A stretch of 13,959 nucleotides of DNA from SZUA-442 sp963759175 (GCA_963759175.1 CAVWXP010000018.1:1-13959), one strand, 5' to 3'; shown: positions 1 through 6,729, numbered from the stretch's first letter. Notes: generated from the letters alone by a model not told the origin. A program made the numbers and translations.

Positions 1-50
1 CCGTCCCGAAGTGCCCATGCGTGGAGTACCAGCTGCCGGCCGAGGGCTGA
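1..50 (+). CDS. Possible 3' end of an upstream plus-strand gene (partial)
   Basis: One forward frame is open from the window edge and ends at a TGA at 48-50. It would encode the last 15 residues of a protein ending in ...EYQLPAEG. The tail has two nearby cysteines (KCPC), but it is far too short to identify. If real, the gene converges on the feo operon. Other frames are also open here, so this is only a possibility. Confidence 0.25.
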   Translation, partial: VPKCPCVEYQLPAEG

Positions 51-119
51 CCCACCGATCGCTCGGTCTCGGAGCTGCACCTCGGAGCCGTGGCCGACCG
101 CGAACCGGCCCGGCTGGTG

Positions 120-401
120 CTACCTGACCGAGCCGATCACCAAGTGGTGCGTCCGTGGTACCGAAGCGACGAAGGCGCACTCGTCGGTGCCGACACAGGT
201 GGCTCCACATGCCGCCCCCGAGCACGCGATCGCGTCACTGCTCGTTGCTGAGCCAGTGGCGAGGGTGCCGTTCGCGACCAGGACCGCCAGCATGCCGTCG
301 AGGGCCGACGGTGCAATCCCGAGTCGATCCGCGAGGTCCTTCGAGCGCACGGGTCCACGGGTCCGGTGGATCTCGGCGAGGAGCTGGTCGAGGATCGTCA
401 T
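120..401 (-). CDS. feoC: FeoC-like winged-helix protein with four-cysteine cluster
   Basis: This 93-residue protein is the last gene of the feo operon. Residues 1-50 look like the small winged-helix of the FeoC family, with the helix-turn-helix stretch at about 17-45 (SKDLADRLGIAPSALDGML). Four cysteines follow at 60, 65, 69 and 75 (spacing C-x4-C-x3-C-x5-C), the place where FeoC proteins carry an Fe-S or metal-binding loop. In studied bacteria FeoC binds cytoplasmic FeoB parts and tunes its stability or activity. The ATG at 401 is 7 bp after the feoB stop, so translation is probably coupled. The spacing of the cysteines differs from the enterobacterial pattern, so metal binding is inferred from position and number only. 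A stand-alone iron-responsive repressor is the alternative, but the operon position favours FeoC. Confidence 0.8.
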   Translation of the reverse strand: MTILDQLLAEIHRTRGPVRSKDLADRLGIAPSALDGMLAVLVANGTLATGSATSSDAIACSGAACGATCVGTDECAFVASVPRTHHLVIGSVR

Positions 402-408
402 GGCTGGC

Positions 409-2103
409 TCATCCCCATCCCAACCACGAACCTGCCTGGAACACGACGACGGCCATCACCCATGCGAGCACGCTCTGGCCGATGACGCTGCCCCACATCC
501 AGCGTGACCCGACCTCCTGCCGGATGGCTCCCACGGTGGCCATGCACGGTGTGTAGAGCAGCACGAACACCATGAACGCAAGCGCGGCGAGGGCGCCCGA
601 CCCGCCGCTCGACTCCTCGAACCCGGCTTCGATCGACGCCATGAGTGACGACGAAGTCGCCGTGTCGTCGGATTCCGTGAGGTCGATGCCGACGATCGAA
701 GGGACCGCTCGCATGGCGTCGACCACGGCCGTGCCGAGGCCGGAGACGACCTCGCCTGCCGATGCGAGCACCGAGGTGTCGCTGTCGACCTCGGCATCCG
801 CATGGCCGTAGACCTGGGCCATCGTGCCGATGACGACCTCCTTGGCCACGAAGCCAGACATCAACGACCCCGTCGCCTCCCACGAACCGAATCCGGCGGG
901 TTCGAACACGGGTGCGACGACCCCGGCCACGGCCGCGAACGCTGAGTCGTCGACCTCGGTGTCGGCGAAGGTGCCTCCCCCGGTGGGGATCGCCATGAGG
1001 AGCCACACGACCATCATCGTGGCGAAGATGATGGATCCTGCTCCGGCGAGGAACGACCGGGTGCGTGTCCAGGTGTGGAACCAGATCGAACGCACGGTGG
1101 GGACCCGGTACGGGGGGAGCTCCATGATCGTCGGGGCGTAGCGGGTCTCGGGTAGGAGGGTGGACCGCAGGACGAGGCCGACCACCAGCGCCACGGCGAT
1201 GCCGAGCAGGTACATGGCGAACACGGCGAGTCCGGCGTAGGCGGGGAAGAAGATGGTGCCGAGCAGGACATACACGGGCAGGCGGGCGCCGCAGCTCATG
1301 AACGGAACGAGCATCGTGGTGAGGATGCGGTCGCGGCGTGAGTCGAGCGTTCGGGTGGCGTAGACGGCGGGGACGGTGCATCCGAACCCGACGAGCATCG
1401 GCAGGAAGCTCTTGCCCTGGAGTCCGATGCCGCCCATCACGCGATCCATGACGAAGGCGGCTCGCGCCATGTAGCCGGTGTCCTCGAGGAACGCGAGGGC
1501 GAGGTACAGCGAGATCAGGACGGGGATGAACACGAGGATCGCCCCGACGCCGGCGATCACGCCGTCGACGACGAGGCTCTCGACCCATGTCCCGCCGAGG
1601 CCGATGGCTTCCACCAGGGTGGCTGCGAGGCGGCTGATGGGTCCGGCCACGGCCGCATCGACCCAGTCGAGGAAGGCACCGGCGACGTCGGTGGTGAGCT
1701 TGAACACCACCCACATGAGGCCGAGGAAGATCGGGATGCCGAGCCACCGGTGGGTGACGATGGCGTCGATCCGGTCGGTGGTGGACACCTCGAGCTCGTG
1801 CGGTCCGCCCGAAGCCGCCGTGGTGATGGCGTGGGCCACGTCGTAGCGACGCCCCGCCACGGTGGTGGCCACGTCGACGCCCCGGTTGGCGAGGTCCTCG
1901 GTCAGGCGGTCTCGTTCGCCGAGCACGAGGTCACCGCCGGGGAGGGCGGCGACGTCACCATCGAGGCTGCGTTCGCGGTCGAGCAGTGCCACGGCGAGCC
2001 ACCGTTGCGGGTATCGATCAGCGACTGCGGGTTGGGCTGCGATCACAAGGGTGAGGTCCTCGATCGCAGCCTCGAGGTCGGGTCCGTAGTCGACGAGGTT
2101 CAT
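409..2103 (-). CDS. feoB: Ferrous iron transporter FeoB, GDI and membrane-permease polypeptide
   Basis: This 564-residue protein is the membrane half of a split FeoB, the Fe(II) importer of the cytoplasmic membrane. Residues 1-50 resemble the helical GDI/spacer domain that follows the G domain in ordinary FeoB (the AIEDL...RWLAVALLD stretch). The rest is a polytopic permease with the two Gate repeats and the FeoB core. The family motif normally read as GFGCNVPA appears as GFGCTVPA, keeping the cysteine, and a second conserved motif reads MSCGARLPVY. With the 170-aa G-domain protein the total is 734 residues, normal for single-chain FeoB. The ATG at 2103 overlaps the stop of the upstream gene (ATGA). 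It sits between that gene and feoC on one transcript. A long open antisense frame covers it and is a GC-rich shadow. Confidence 0.95.
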   Translation of the reverse strand: MNLVDYGPDLEAAIEDLTLVIAAQPAVADRYPQRWLAVALLDRERSLDGDVAALPGGDLVLGERDRLTEDLANRGVDVATTVAGRRYDVAHAITTAASGGPHELEVSTTDRIDAIVTHRWLGIPIFLGLMWVVFKLTTDVAGAFLDWVDAAVAGPISRLAATLVEAIGLGGTWVESLVVDGVIAGVGAILVFIPVLISLYLALAFLEDTGYMARAAFVMDRVMGGIGLQGKSFLPMLVGFGCTVPAVYATRTLDSRRDRILTTMLVPFMSCGARLPVYVLLGTIFFPAYAGLAVFAMYLLGIAVALVVGLVLRSTLLPETRYAPTIMELPPYRVPTVRSIWFHTWTRTRSFLAGAGSIIFATMMVVWLLMAIPTGGGTFADTEVDDSAFAAVAGVVAPVFEPAGFGSWEATGSLMSGFVAKEVVIGTMAQVYGHADAEVDSDTSVLASAGEVVSGLGTAVVDAMRAVPSIVGIDLTESDDTATSSSLMASIEAGFEESSGGSGALAALAFMVFVLLYTPCMATVGAIRQEVGSRWMWGSVIGQSVLAWVMAVVVFQAGSWLGWG

Positions 2104-2612
2104 GACGTGCGTTCCATCGACATGGCGACGAGCGTGTCGACGAGGCCGACCGTGGCTCCCCGCTCACGGGCGACGAGGGGAACGACCCGGACGCCGAGGC
2201 TGTCGGCGAGGGCTTCGGGATCGACGGCGACGCCCTGGCGTTCGGCGACGTCGACCATCGTGAGGGCGACGACGGTGGGCAGGCCGATCTCGAGGACCTG
2301 GACGGCGAGGTAGAGGTTGCGTTCGAGGTTGGAGGCGTCCACCACCACGACGACCACGTCGGGTTCCCCCGAGATGAGGTGGTTGCGTGCGATGACTTCT
2401 TCGGGGGAGGCGGCATCGAGGCTGTAGGTGCCCGGGAGGTCCACGATGTCGAGGGTGACGCCGTTGGCGGTGCAGGTTCCGTGGGCGCTGGCGACGGTCT
2501 TCCCCGGCCAGTTGCCGACGTGTTGGCTGGCCCCGGTGAGTGCGTTGAAGATGGAGGACTTGCCGGTGTTGGGGTTCCCTGCGAGGGCGACGACGAGGTC
2601 TGCGTCGGGCAT
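2100..2612 (-). CDS. feoB: Ferrous iron transporter FeoB, stand-alone G domain
   Basis: This 170-residue protein is the GTPase domain of FeoB as a separate polypeptide. G1 is GNPNTGKSS (residues 12-20), the switch region with the G2 threonine is GNWPGKT (33-39), and G3 is DLPGTYSL (58-65). G4, normally NxxD, reads TMVD (118-121), so the base-contacting Asn is Thr while the Asp is kept. The protein ends just after the G5 region (VPLVARERGA), before the helical GDI domain, which starts the next gene. Nucleotide binding in FeoB gates Fe(II) uptake. Its start overlaps the feoA stop by ATGA and its stop overlaps the next start in the same way, so equal, coupled expression is likely. No homopolymer lies at the break, which argues against a simple sequencing frameshift, but one indel could still join the two frames. 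Confidence 0.93.
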   Translation of the reverse strand: MPDADLVVALAGNPNTGKSSIFNALTGASQHVGNWPGKTVASAHGTCTANGVTLDIVDLPGTYSLDAASPEEVIARNHLISGEPDVVVVVVDASNLERNLYLAVQVLEIGLPTVVALTMVDVAERQGVAVDPEALADSLGVRVVPLVARERGATVGLVDTLVAMSMERTS

Positions 2613-2854
2613 CAGTCGTCGAGGGTGATGGAGGCGGCGTCGCTGCGACGCATCGACACCCGGGAGCCCTTCACGGCGTATTCGATGGGGTCGCCGAGGG
2701 GTGCGGCGCGCATGGCGGTGACAACGGCTCCGGGAACGAGCCCGAGGGCCATGAACCGCCGAGCGGCCGCTGCCTCGAGGTAGCCCCCGACGGCGCCGGA
2801 CTCGCCCATGCCCAGATCACCGAGTGTTCGACCGTTCGATGTGGGGTGAGCCAT
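2612..2854 (-). CDS. feoA: FeoA, SH3-like partner of FeoB
   Basis: An 80-residue cytoplasmic protein with the typical FeoA SH3-like pattern: RRFMALGLVPGAVVTAMRAAPLGDP near residues 33-56, split here as RRFMALGLVPG and APLGDPIEY, then VKGSRVSMRRSDA close to the C-terminus. FeoA proteins associate with FeoB and are needed for full Fe(II) uptake in several bacteria. It is the first gene of the operon. The ATG at 2854 is preceded by an AAAAGG ribosome-binding site about 6 bp upstream. Its stop overlaps the next start by four bases. Expression is probably iron-controlled through the site described at 2880-2899. Confidence 0.93.
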   Translation of the reverse strand: MAHPTSNGRTLGDLGMGESGAVGGYLEAAAARRFMALGLVPGAVVTAMRAAPLGDPIEYAVKGSRVSMRRSDAASITLDD

Positions 2855-2879
2855 GGCTTACCTTTTCCGTTTCCGATGT

Positions 2880-2899
2880 TCAGGTACCCCTAATCCTAA
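2880..2899. promoter_or_regulatory. IdeR/DtxR-like iron box overlapping the feo -10
   Basis: The stretch TCAGGTACCCCTAATCCTAA matches the actinobacterial IdeR/DtxR consensus (TTAGGTTAGCCTAACCTAA) at about 12 of 19 positions, with AGGT on the left half and CTAA/CCTAA on the right. It covers the -10 hexamer, where a repressor would block initiation when Fe(II) is plentiful. The match is partial, so binding is an inference. Confidence 0.45.
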
Positions 2900-2921
2900 C
2901 CCTGACGCTCCGCATTAGCAA
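2893..2921 (-). promoter_or_regulatory. Putative promoter of the feo operon
   Basis: On the minus strand TTGCTA (2916-2921) and TAGGAT (2893-2898) are separated by exactly 17 bp, a good sigma-70/SigA-type arrangement. The feoA ATG lies about 40 bp downstream of the -10. Confidence 0.6.
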
Positions 2922-2933
2922 CGGCACTCCCCC

Positions 2934-2983
2934 GTTCTTGCGTAACTGGTATCCGGCGGTGCGGACAGGAGTTACGCAAGAAC
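2934..2983. repeat. Perfect 14-bp inverted repeat with 22-bp loop
   Basis: GTTCTTGCGTAACT at 2934-2947 is matched by its exact reverse complement at 2970-2983. A short inner pairing (TCCG/CGGA at 2952-2955 and 2962-2965) could extend the hairpin. It lies between the divergent feo promoter and the acetyltransferase gene. There is no T tract, so it does not look like an ordinary terminator; an operator or small palindromic element is possible. Confidence 0.7.
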
Positions 2984-3013
2984 AGATTGAAGGCTCCGTG
3001 GCACAATGCGGGC

Positions 3014-3559
3014 ATGGCTCTCCCCTATCCCGATCCGGAGCTCGGTTCGTCGTTGGTGCGGCTCAGGCGATGGTCCTACGACGACCTGCCCTGCGTGGCG
3101 GAGGCGTCGACGGATCCCGATATACCCCGGGGCACCACGGTGCCTGCCGAATACACCGACGAGGCGGGCCGGGCGTGGATCGAACGTCAGTGGTCCCGCC
3201 AGACCGACGGTCAGGGCCTATCGCTGGCGATCGAGGAACGTTCCTCCGGCCTGGCCGTGGGCCTCGTGTTCCTCGGGCTTCGGCAACCCGAGGGCCAGTG
3301 CGAGATCGGCTACTGGCTCGTCCCGAGTGCACGCGGGCGGGGTCTCGGGACCGAAGCGGTCGGGCTCGCAAGTCGCTGGGTGCTCGAGCAAGCCGGCATC
3401 CATCGCCTCTATGGCCACGTCGTCCCCGACAACACGGCATCACTCGCCGTGATGGCCAAGTGCGGATTCACCCGCGAGGGCGTCCTGCGGTCCTACCTGC
3501 GCCACCCCGATGCGACGTTCGACGTCGTGTCGTTCTCCCTGCTGGACAGCGATCTGTAA
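3014..3559 (+). CDS. GNAT acetyltransferase, RimJ/RimL-like
   Basis: This 181-residue protein has the layout of acetyl-CoA-dependent N-acetyltransferases of the RimJ/RimL group, which modify the N-terminus of ribosomal proteins or small amines. The acetyl-CoA loop is visible as ARGRGLGTEA at about residues 105-114. Following it is the family segment VPDNTASLAVMAKCGFTREG, where the substrate-side Asn and the GF pair are conserved. The substrate cannot be told from sequence. The ATG at 3014 (MALPYP) was chosen because homology-like sequence begins there; an in-frame TTG at 2987 would add nine residues and touches the upstream inverted repeat. No strong ribosome-binding site precedes either start. 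The gene is divergent from feo and convergent with the next gene, so it is probably its own transcript. Confidence 0.85.
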   Translation: MALPYPDPELGSSLVRLRRWSYDDLPCVAEASTDPDIPRGTTVPAEYTDEAGRAWIERQWSRQTDGQGLSLAIEERSSGLAVGLVFLGLRQPEGQCEIGYWLVPSARGRGLGTEAVGLASRWVLEQAGIHRLYGHVVPDNTASLAVMAKCGFTREGVLRSYLRHPDATFDVVSFSLLDSDL

Positions 3560-3629
3560 GCACGAATACCCGGGCGGTGTGCTCGACATCGTCTGCCTCG
3601 ACGGCCGCGGAGTGAGGAGAATCGCGCAA

Positions 3630-3672
3630 TGGGGAAGGGTGCGGCCGGAGGACCCAACCGCACCCTTGCCCA
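3630..3672. terminator. Stem-loop between convergent genes (bidirectional terminator)
   Basis: A 15-bp stem with a single mismatch (TGGGGAAGGGTGCGG at 3630-3644, partner at 3658-3672) encloses a 13-bp loop. It lies between the acetyltransferase stop and the stop of the exported protein on the other strand. There is no T tract, as is common for actinobacterial hairpin terminators. Confidence 0.65.
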
Positions 3673-3691
3673 AGTCCCGTGCGATACCGGC

Positions 3692-4429
3692 CTAGCCGGA
3701 ACCCGCGACGTCGAAGCTCAACTCGGCCGTATCAGTTGATGCCGCCAGCTTCTGATCATCGGTCGCCCCGTCGACGAAGGCGAGACTCACGAACCACACA
3801 CATTCGTTCCCCTGCGCCAGGGTGCCCGAAGGATCGGTTCCGCTGATCCTGAGGAGGTCGACCGGTGCCCCCAGCGGCACGGCCATTGCGTTGGTGTTCT
3901 CGCAGTTCGTGTCAGTGCTCGGGCCCGGATTCAGGATGACTTGGAGGATGTCGTCGAGCTCGCCCGCCAGCCCGCAGTCCACTCCCTCCGGGTCGACCGT
4001 GCCCTCTGCGCTCGAGCACCCCACTTCGCCTGTCACCGCTGCACTCACGGTGAGCGTGAGGTTGGCGATCTGACCGGGCCCCGCGTTCCTCGCACAGAGC
4101 ACATTGGGACTCTGAGCCGATTGCGACGAAGACGTGCTGTTCAGGTCGAAGGAACTCGCCCCGAGGGTGAGCGCTCCATTCGGGATGCCGGCTTGGCAAT
4201 CGAATGGCGTTTGCACGAACGCTGCTTCGAGCCCATCACCGTTGGGGATGGTCGAGGTCGTCGTCGTCGATGACGTGGTCGGGGGTATGAACTCGTTCGA
4301 TGACACGGTGCCCGACAGCTGCACGAGCACGAGGGCCAGAGCGACACCGATGAACGCTGTTGCAGCCCCTATCGCCGCGAGCACCAGGGCCGTGCGCCCG
4401 AGGCCTCGTGTACGGAATCTCCCTGCCAT
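3692..4429 (-). CDS. Exported or membrane-anchored Cys-rich protein, possibly TasA/camelysin-like
   Basis: This 245-residue protein starts with a basic N-terminus (MAGRFRTRGLGR) and a hydrophobic segment at about 12-40 that acts as signal peptide or anchor. A short Thr/Ser linker (TTSSTTTTSTIP) leads to an extracellular domain with six cysteines, enough for three disulfides. The domain has features seen in TasA/camelysin-type secreted beta proteins: a central NAGPGQIANLTLTV segment and a C-terminal DQKLAASTDTAELSFDV segment. That family call is tentative; no catalytic motif is seen. The ATG at 4429 is preceded by AAGGAG at 4436-4441 with 6 bp spacing. A frame extension to 4468 would run through the operator and is unlikely. 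The gene is under the twin operator upstream. It may form a surface module with the LPNTG protein behind it. Confidence 0.75.
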   Translation of the reverse strand: MAGRFRTRGLGRTALVLAAIGAATAFIGVALALVLVQLSGTVSSNEFIPPTTSSTTTTSTIPNGDGLEAAFVQTPFDCQAGIPNGALTLGASSFDLNSTSSSQSAQSPNVLCARNAGPGQIANLTLTVSAAVTGEVGCSSAEGTVDPEGVDCGLAGELDDILQVILNPGPSTDTNCENTNAMAVPLGAPVDLLRISGTDPSGTLAQGNECVWFVSLAFVDGATDDQKLAASTDTAELSFDVAGSG

Positions 4430-4435
4430 GGTGCA

Positions 4436-4441
4436 CTCCTT
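4436..4441 (-). promoter_or_regulatory. Ribosome-binding site that fixes the start at 4429
   Basis: AAGGAG on the minus strand, 6 bp before the ATG at 4429. It supports the shorter start over the in-frame codon at 4468. Confidence 0.75.
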
Positions 4442-4444
4442 CTC

Positions 4445-4465
4445 GTTACTGCACAATGCAGTAAC
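4445..4465. promoter_or_regulatory. Operator 1: perfect 9-bp-arm palindrome
   Basis: GTTACTGCA and its exact reverse complement TGCAGTAAC flank a 3-bp CAA centre. The site covers the downstream edge of the -10 hexamer and the likely transcription start. Confidence 0.7.
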
Positions 4466-4493
4466 CATACTGCTGCATTATGCAGTACGTCAA
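4464..4493 (-). promoter_or_regulatory. Promoter of the exported Cys-rich protein
   Basis: On the minus strand TTGACG (4488-4493) and TATGGT (4464-4469) are 18 bp apart. The spacer and the start region are filled by two copies of the same palindrome, so this is probably a tightly repressed promoter. Confidence 0.65.
4471..4487. promoter_or_regulatory. Operator 2: second copy of the same palindrome
   Basis: TGCTGCATTATGCAGTA differs from the reverse complement of operator 1 at only 2 of 17 positions. It fills the spacer between the -35 and -10 hexamers. The centres of the two sites are 24 bp apart, a little over two helical turns. The TACTGCA half-site is loosely like BlaI/MecI-type operators, but the repressor is not in the window. 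Confidence 0.65.
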
Positions 4494-4681
4494 GGAGGTG
4501 TTGATGATGGACTGACCGTGGTCACACATGGGGCACACGGAGCCAGCACACAGCGAAGGGCGGGAACGAGGAAACGGGCATCAGCGACAAGAGACAGCCC
4601 GGAGCAGTCGGCCCGATCGAGCGCGCCGCGCATAGCGCCGCAGCCACTTCGGGCGGGTTCGCCAGCGAGGAGACTCTCGGC

Positions 4682-5797
4682 TCAGTCGTTCGGGTCGCGG
4701 GGACGCAGCGGGATGTAGAAGGTGGTCCCGGCCGGCCTGAGGTCGAAGTCGAACCACACACCGTCGACGATCCGTCGATGCCCGATCCACGCGGCCGCTG
4801 CGAGGAGGGCCATGCCGGAGGCGAAGAAGGCGAATCCCGCCACGCTGAAGCCTCGCACCTGTTCGAACGGCACACCGGTGTTGGGCAGCGTCGATGGCGT
4901 CGTGCTCGCCGGGGGCTGGGTCGATGTCGGGGGCTGGGTGATGGTGGTCCCGCTCACGGGTGGCAGCACCGTGGCGTCGTCCGTGTCGGTGACCTCCGTG
5001 CCGCCGGGACCCACACCGAGCGCCGTCGCCTCGTTGCGGAACGGCGAGACACCGTCGAGGTTCCCGACCGAGCATCGATACTCGAAGAACTCACCGACGG
5101 CGAGGTCCGGGACGTCGGGATTCGGGCAGTCCGAGTCCGGGTCGATGGCAACGGCGATGTCGTCGGTCACCCGAACGTTGGTCAGGTCGACCGGACCGGG
5201 GTTCGAGACCCGGATGATGAAGTCACCGATGCCGTCATCGCCATAGTCCACCGGATCAGCGGTCTTCTCGATGACGATCGCAGGTCCTGATGCCTGGGTC
5301 GTGGTGGTGGTGCCCCCCGGGGGTTCCGTGGTGGTCGTCGTGGTCGACCCGCCCGGGGGTTCCGTGGTGGTGGTCGTGGTGGTGGTCGGAGGGGCGCAGT
5401 CCTCCACCGTGAAGACCATGCCGCCGCTGAAGAGCTCATCGGGTCCCATGCGCAGCGACACCGTGACGGTCTGGCCGAGTGTGAGGAGTCCCTCAGCGGT
5501 GGTGACGGCGCCAGGAGCCCGCTCCACGTCCTCGAGGATGATCGAGTCACCGCCGGATGTGACGATGAGGTCGTTGTCGGGATGGACGGACGGTTGGTTC
5601 TCGGCCCGTGCGACGCCGACGCAGGCGAGACCGATGATCTCGGCGGGCGTGTCCGCGGAGGCGAGGACGGTGACCGATCCCTCGTCAGCGGTGACGACGG
5701 TGTCGAGGGAGATCTCGATGGCCGCCGCCTGGGCGACCGGTACGGCGATGACGAACCAGGCCGCCATCACGGCGAGCAGGGCGAGGATGCGCTTCAC
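4682..5797 (-). CDS. LPXTG-type surface protein with DUF11-like domain
   Basis: This 371-residue protein has a signal peptide (1-24, probable cut after AQA), a first extracellular domain (25-135) with two cysteines, a Thr-rich linker (about 136-170, blocks of T with EPPGG), a DUF11-like Ig-type repeat domain (171-280, IVIEKTADPVDYGDDGIGDF then RVSNPGPVDLTNVRVTDD), a Pro/Thr linker, then LPNTG at 304-308 and a transmembrane segment at about 318-339. This is a sortase-type wall-anchor layout. The GTG at 5797 is chosen because GGAAGG lies 8 bp upstream; the longer frame to 5908 would bury the signal peptide. Oddly, about 30 residues follow the membrane segment instead of a short basic tail. No sortase gene is in the window. 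Role: probably adhesion or envelope structure. Confidence 0.82.
   Translation of the reverse strand: MKRILALLAVMAAWFVIAVPVAQAAAIEISLDTVVTADEGSVTVLASADTPAEIIGLACVGVARAENQPSVHPDNDLIVTSGGDSIILEDVERAPGAVTTAEGLLTLGQTVTVSLRMGPDELFSGGMVFTVEDCAPPTTTTTTTTEPPGGSTTTTTTEPPGGTTTTTQASGPAIVIEKTADPVDYGDDGIGDFIIRVSNPGPVDLTNVRVTDDIAVAIDPDSDCPNPDVPDLAVGEFFEYRCSVGNLDGVSPFRNEATALGVGPGGTEVTDTDDATVLPPVSGTTITQPPTSTQPPASTTPSTLPNTGVPFEQVRGFSVAGFAFFASGMALLAAAAWIGHRRIVDGVWFDFDLRPAGTTFYIPLRPRDPND
5293..5394. repeat. Thr-linker coding repeat
   Basis: GTGGTGGTC-type runs interrupted by two copies of a GGGGGTTCCGTGGTGGT block encode alternating poly-Thr and EPPGG on the minus strand. Such tracts change length easily by slippage and give flexible, often glycosylated, linkers. 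Confidence 0.75.
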
Positions 5798-5805
5798 GAC
5801 GATGT

Positions 5806-5811
5806 CCTTCC
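5806..5811 (-). promoter_or_regulatory. Ribosome-binding site that fixes the GTG start at 5797
   Basis: GGAAGG on the minus strand with 8 bp to the GTG codon that opens the signal peptide (MKRILALLAV). Confidence 0.7.
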
Positions 5812-5837
5812 AATCGGCCGCCAGCGACGGCCTGTGT

Positions 5838-5906
5838 GATCCCGAGCCTCCGAGGTGTCCACCCATGCAGCTCGGGATCCGTCCCGTACGGGGGCCCAGC
5901 CCGTAC
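5838..5906. repeat. Two adjacent inverted repeats upstream of the surface-protein gene
   Basis: GATCCCGAGC at 5838-5847 pairs perfectly with 5870-5879 (22-bp loop), and GTACGGG at 5886-5892 pairs with 5900-5906 (7-bp loop). They lie 40-110 bp upstream of the GTG start and downstream of the DUF559 stop. They may be a terminator for DUF559 or part of a structured leader; there is no T tract. Confidence 0.55.
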
Positions 5907-5985
5907 ATCCCAACCGTAGCGCACTTGTCCCTCCATGAGTGGTCGCGTCACCACGGTCCGCTTCTCTTCTCCCTGGCGGTCCCGA

Positions 5986-6357
5986 TCACGGATCGAGTCC
6001 GAGAGGATCCTGCACCGAGGACGGGTCCGCGAGCGCCTGCTGGATGACTGCCACCGCGTCGTCGAGCTGGGTCACGACGTAGTCGTCGTGGAGCCGAAGC
6101 ACGAACCATCCGTTCTCGTGGAACCACCGATCCCTCCTGCGGTCCCGATCCGCATCGTCGTGGCTCTGGCCATCCACCTCGATGACGAGCCTGGCCTGCC
6201 GGCACGAGAAGTCTGCGATGAACGGCCCGATCGGATCCTGCCGACGAAACCGCACGCCCAGCCGCCGACCGCGCAGCTCCTCCCACAGGATGAACTCCGA
6301 CGGGGTCATGTCCCCCCGGTTCTCCCGCGCAAAGCGGATCAGTCGACGGCTGGGCAT
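5986..6357 (-). CDS. DUF559 Vsr-like endonuclease-domain protein
   Basis: This 123-residue protein belongs to the DUF559 family, small single-domain proteins with a Vsr/PD-(D/E)XK nuclease-like fold. Visible family landmarks are the N-terminal RFARENRGDMTPSEFILWE stretch, FRRQDPIGPFIADF with the probable catalytic Asp, and LVIEVDGQSHDD with the Glu/Asp pair, then RRDRWFHENGWFVLR. Length is normal for the family. The ATG at 6357 starts the conserved region; the frame stays open upstream to 6780, but that part is translated palindromic repeat. The gene sits directly next to the REP-like array, which begins 24 bp upstream of its start. Biochemical function of the family is not established. A nuclease acting on hairpin or mismatched DNA is a reasonable inference from the fold. 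Confidence 0.85.
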   Translation of the reverse strand: MPSRRLIRFARENRGDMTPSEFILWEELRGRRLGVRFRRQDPIGPFIADFSCRQARLVIEVDGQSHDDADRDRRRDRWFHENGWFVLRLHDDYVVTQLDDAVAVIQQALADPSSVQDPLGLDP

Positions 6358-6410
6358 GGTGAAGACATACCAAACCGTCAGTCCCCCTTTCAAGGGGGAC
6401 CGAAGAACTG

Positions 6411-6729
6411 GCTCCCTTGAAGAGGGGACCGAAGATCGCGCCGCGTCAGTCCCCCTTTCAAGGGGGACGGGCGAACGCAGTGAGCCAGGGGGATTGCCGG
6501 CCGTGATCAGCCCGGATCTTCGAATGTCTGCCGATCCCCCTGCATCGTCGCTTCGCTCCCGGGATCGGTGGTGGTCGTGGGTATGTCCGGTGTGCCGCTG
6601 CGGCAAGCAATCCCCCTGCATCGTCGCTGCGCTCCTCTGCCGTCCCCCTTGAAAGGGGGACTGAGAACTGGCTCCCCTTGCAAGGGGGACCGAAGAACTG
6701 GCTCCCTTGCAAGGGGGACCGAAGAACTG
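6411..6729. repeat. 319-bp module 1 of the array
   Basis: From GCTCCCTT at 6411 the sequence repeats from 6730 onward with few changes, a period of 319 bp. It includes both R1 and R2 elements and an AAGATCGCGCCGCGTCA segment that occurs only at 6432 and 6751. Confidence 0.8.

Noticed and set aside
398..1747. 449-residue Arg/His/Pro-rich open frame overlapping feoB on the same strand in another frame
   Set aside because: Typical GC-rich shadow: composition is Arg/Pro/His biased, no domain, and it lies wholly inside a well-supported feoB.
2987..3013. TTG start for the acetyltransferase
   Set aside because: Adds nine residues without homology-like sequence and is next to the inverted repeat; the ATG at 3014 is preferred, though no strong ribosome-binding site supports either.
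4494..4681. Small gene between the two exported proteins
   Set aside because: Frames here are short or Arg/Ser/Pro-rich shadows without ribosome-binding sites; I see only promoter-side and 3' flanking DNA.
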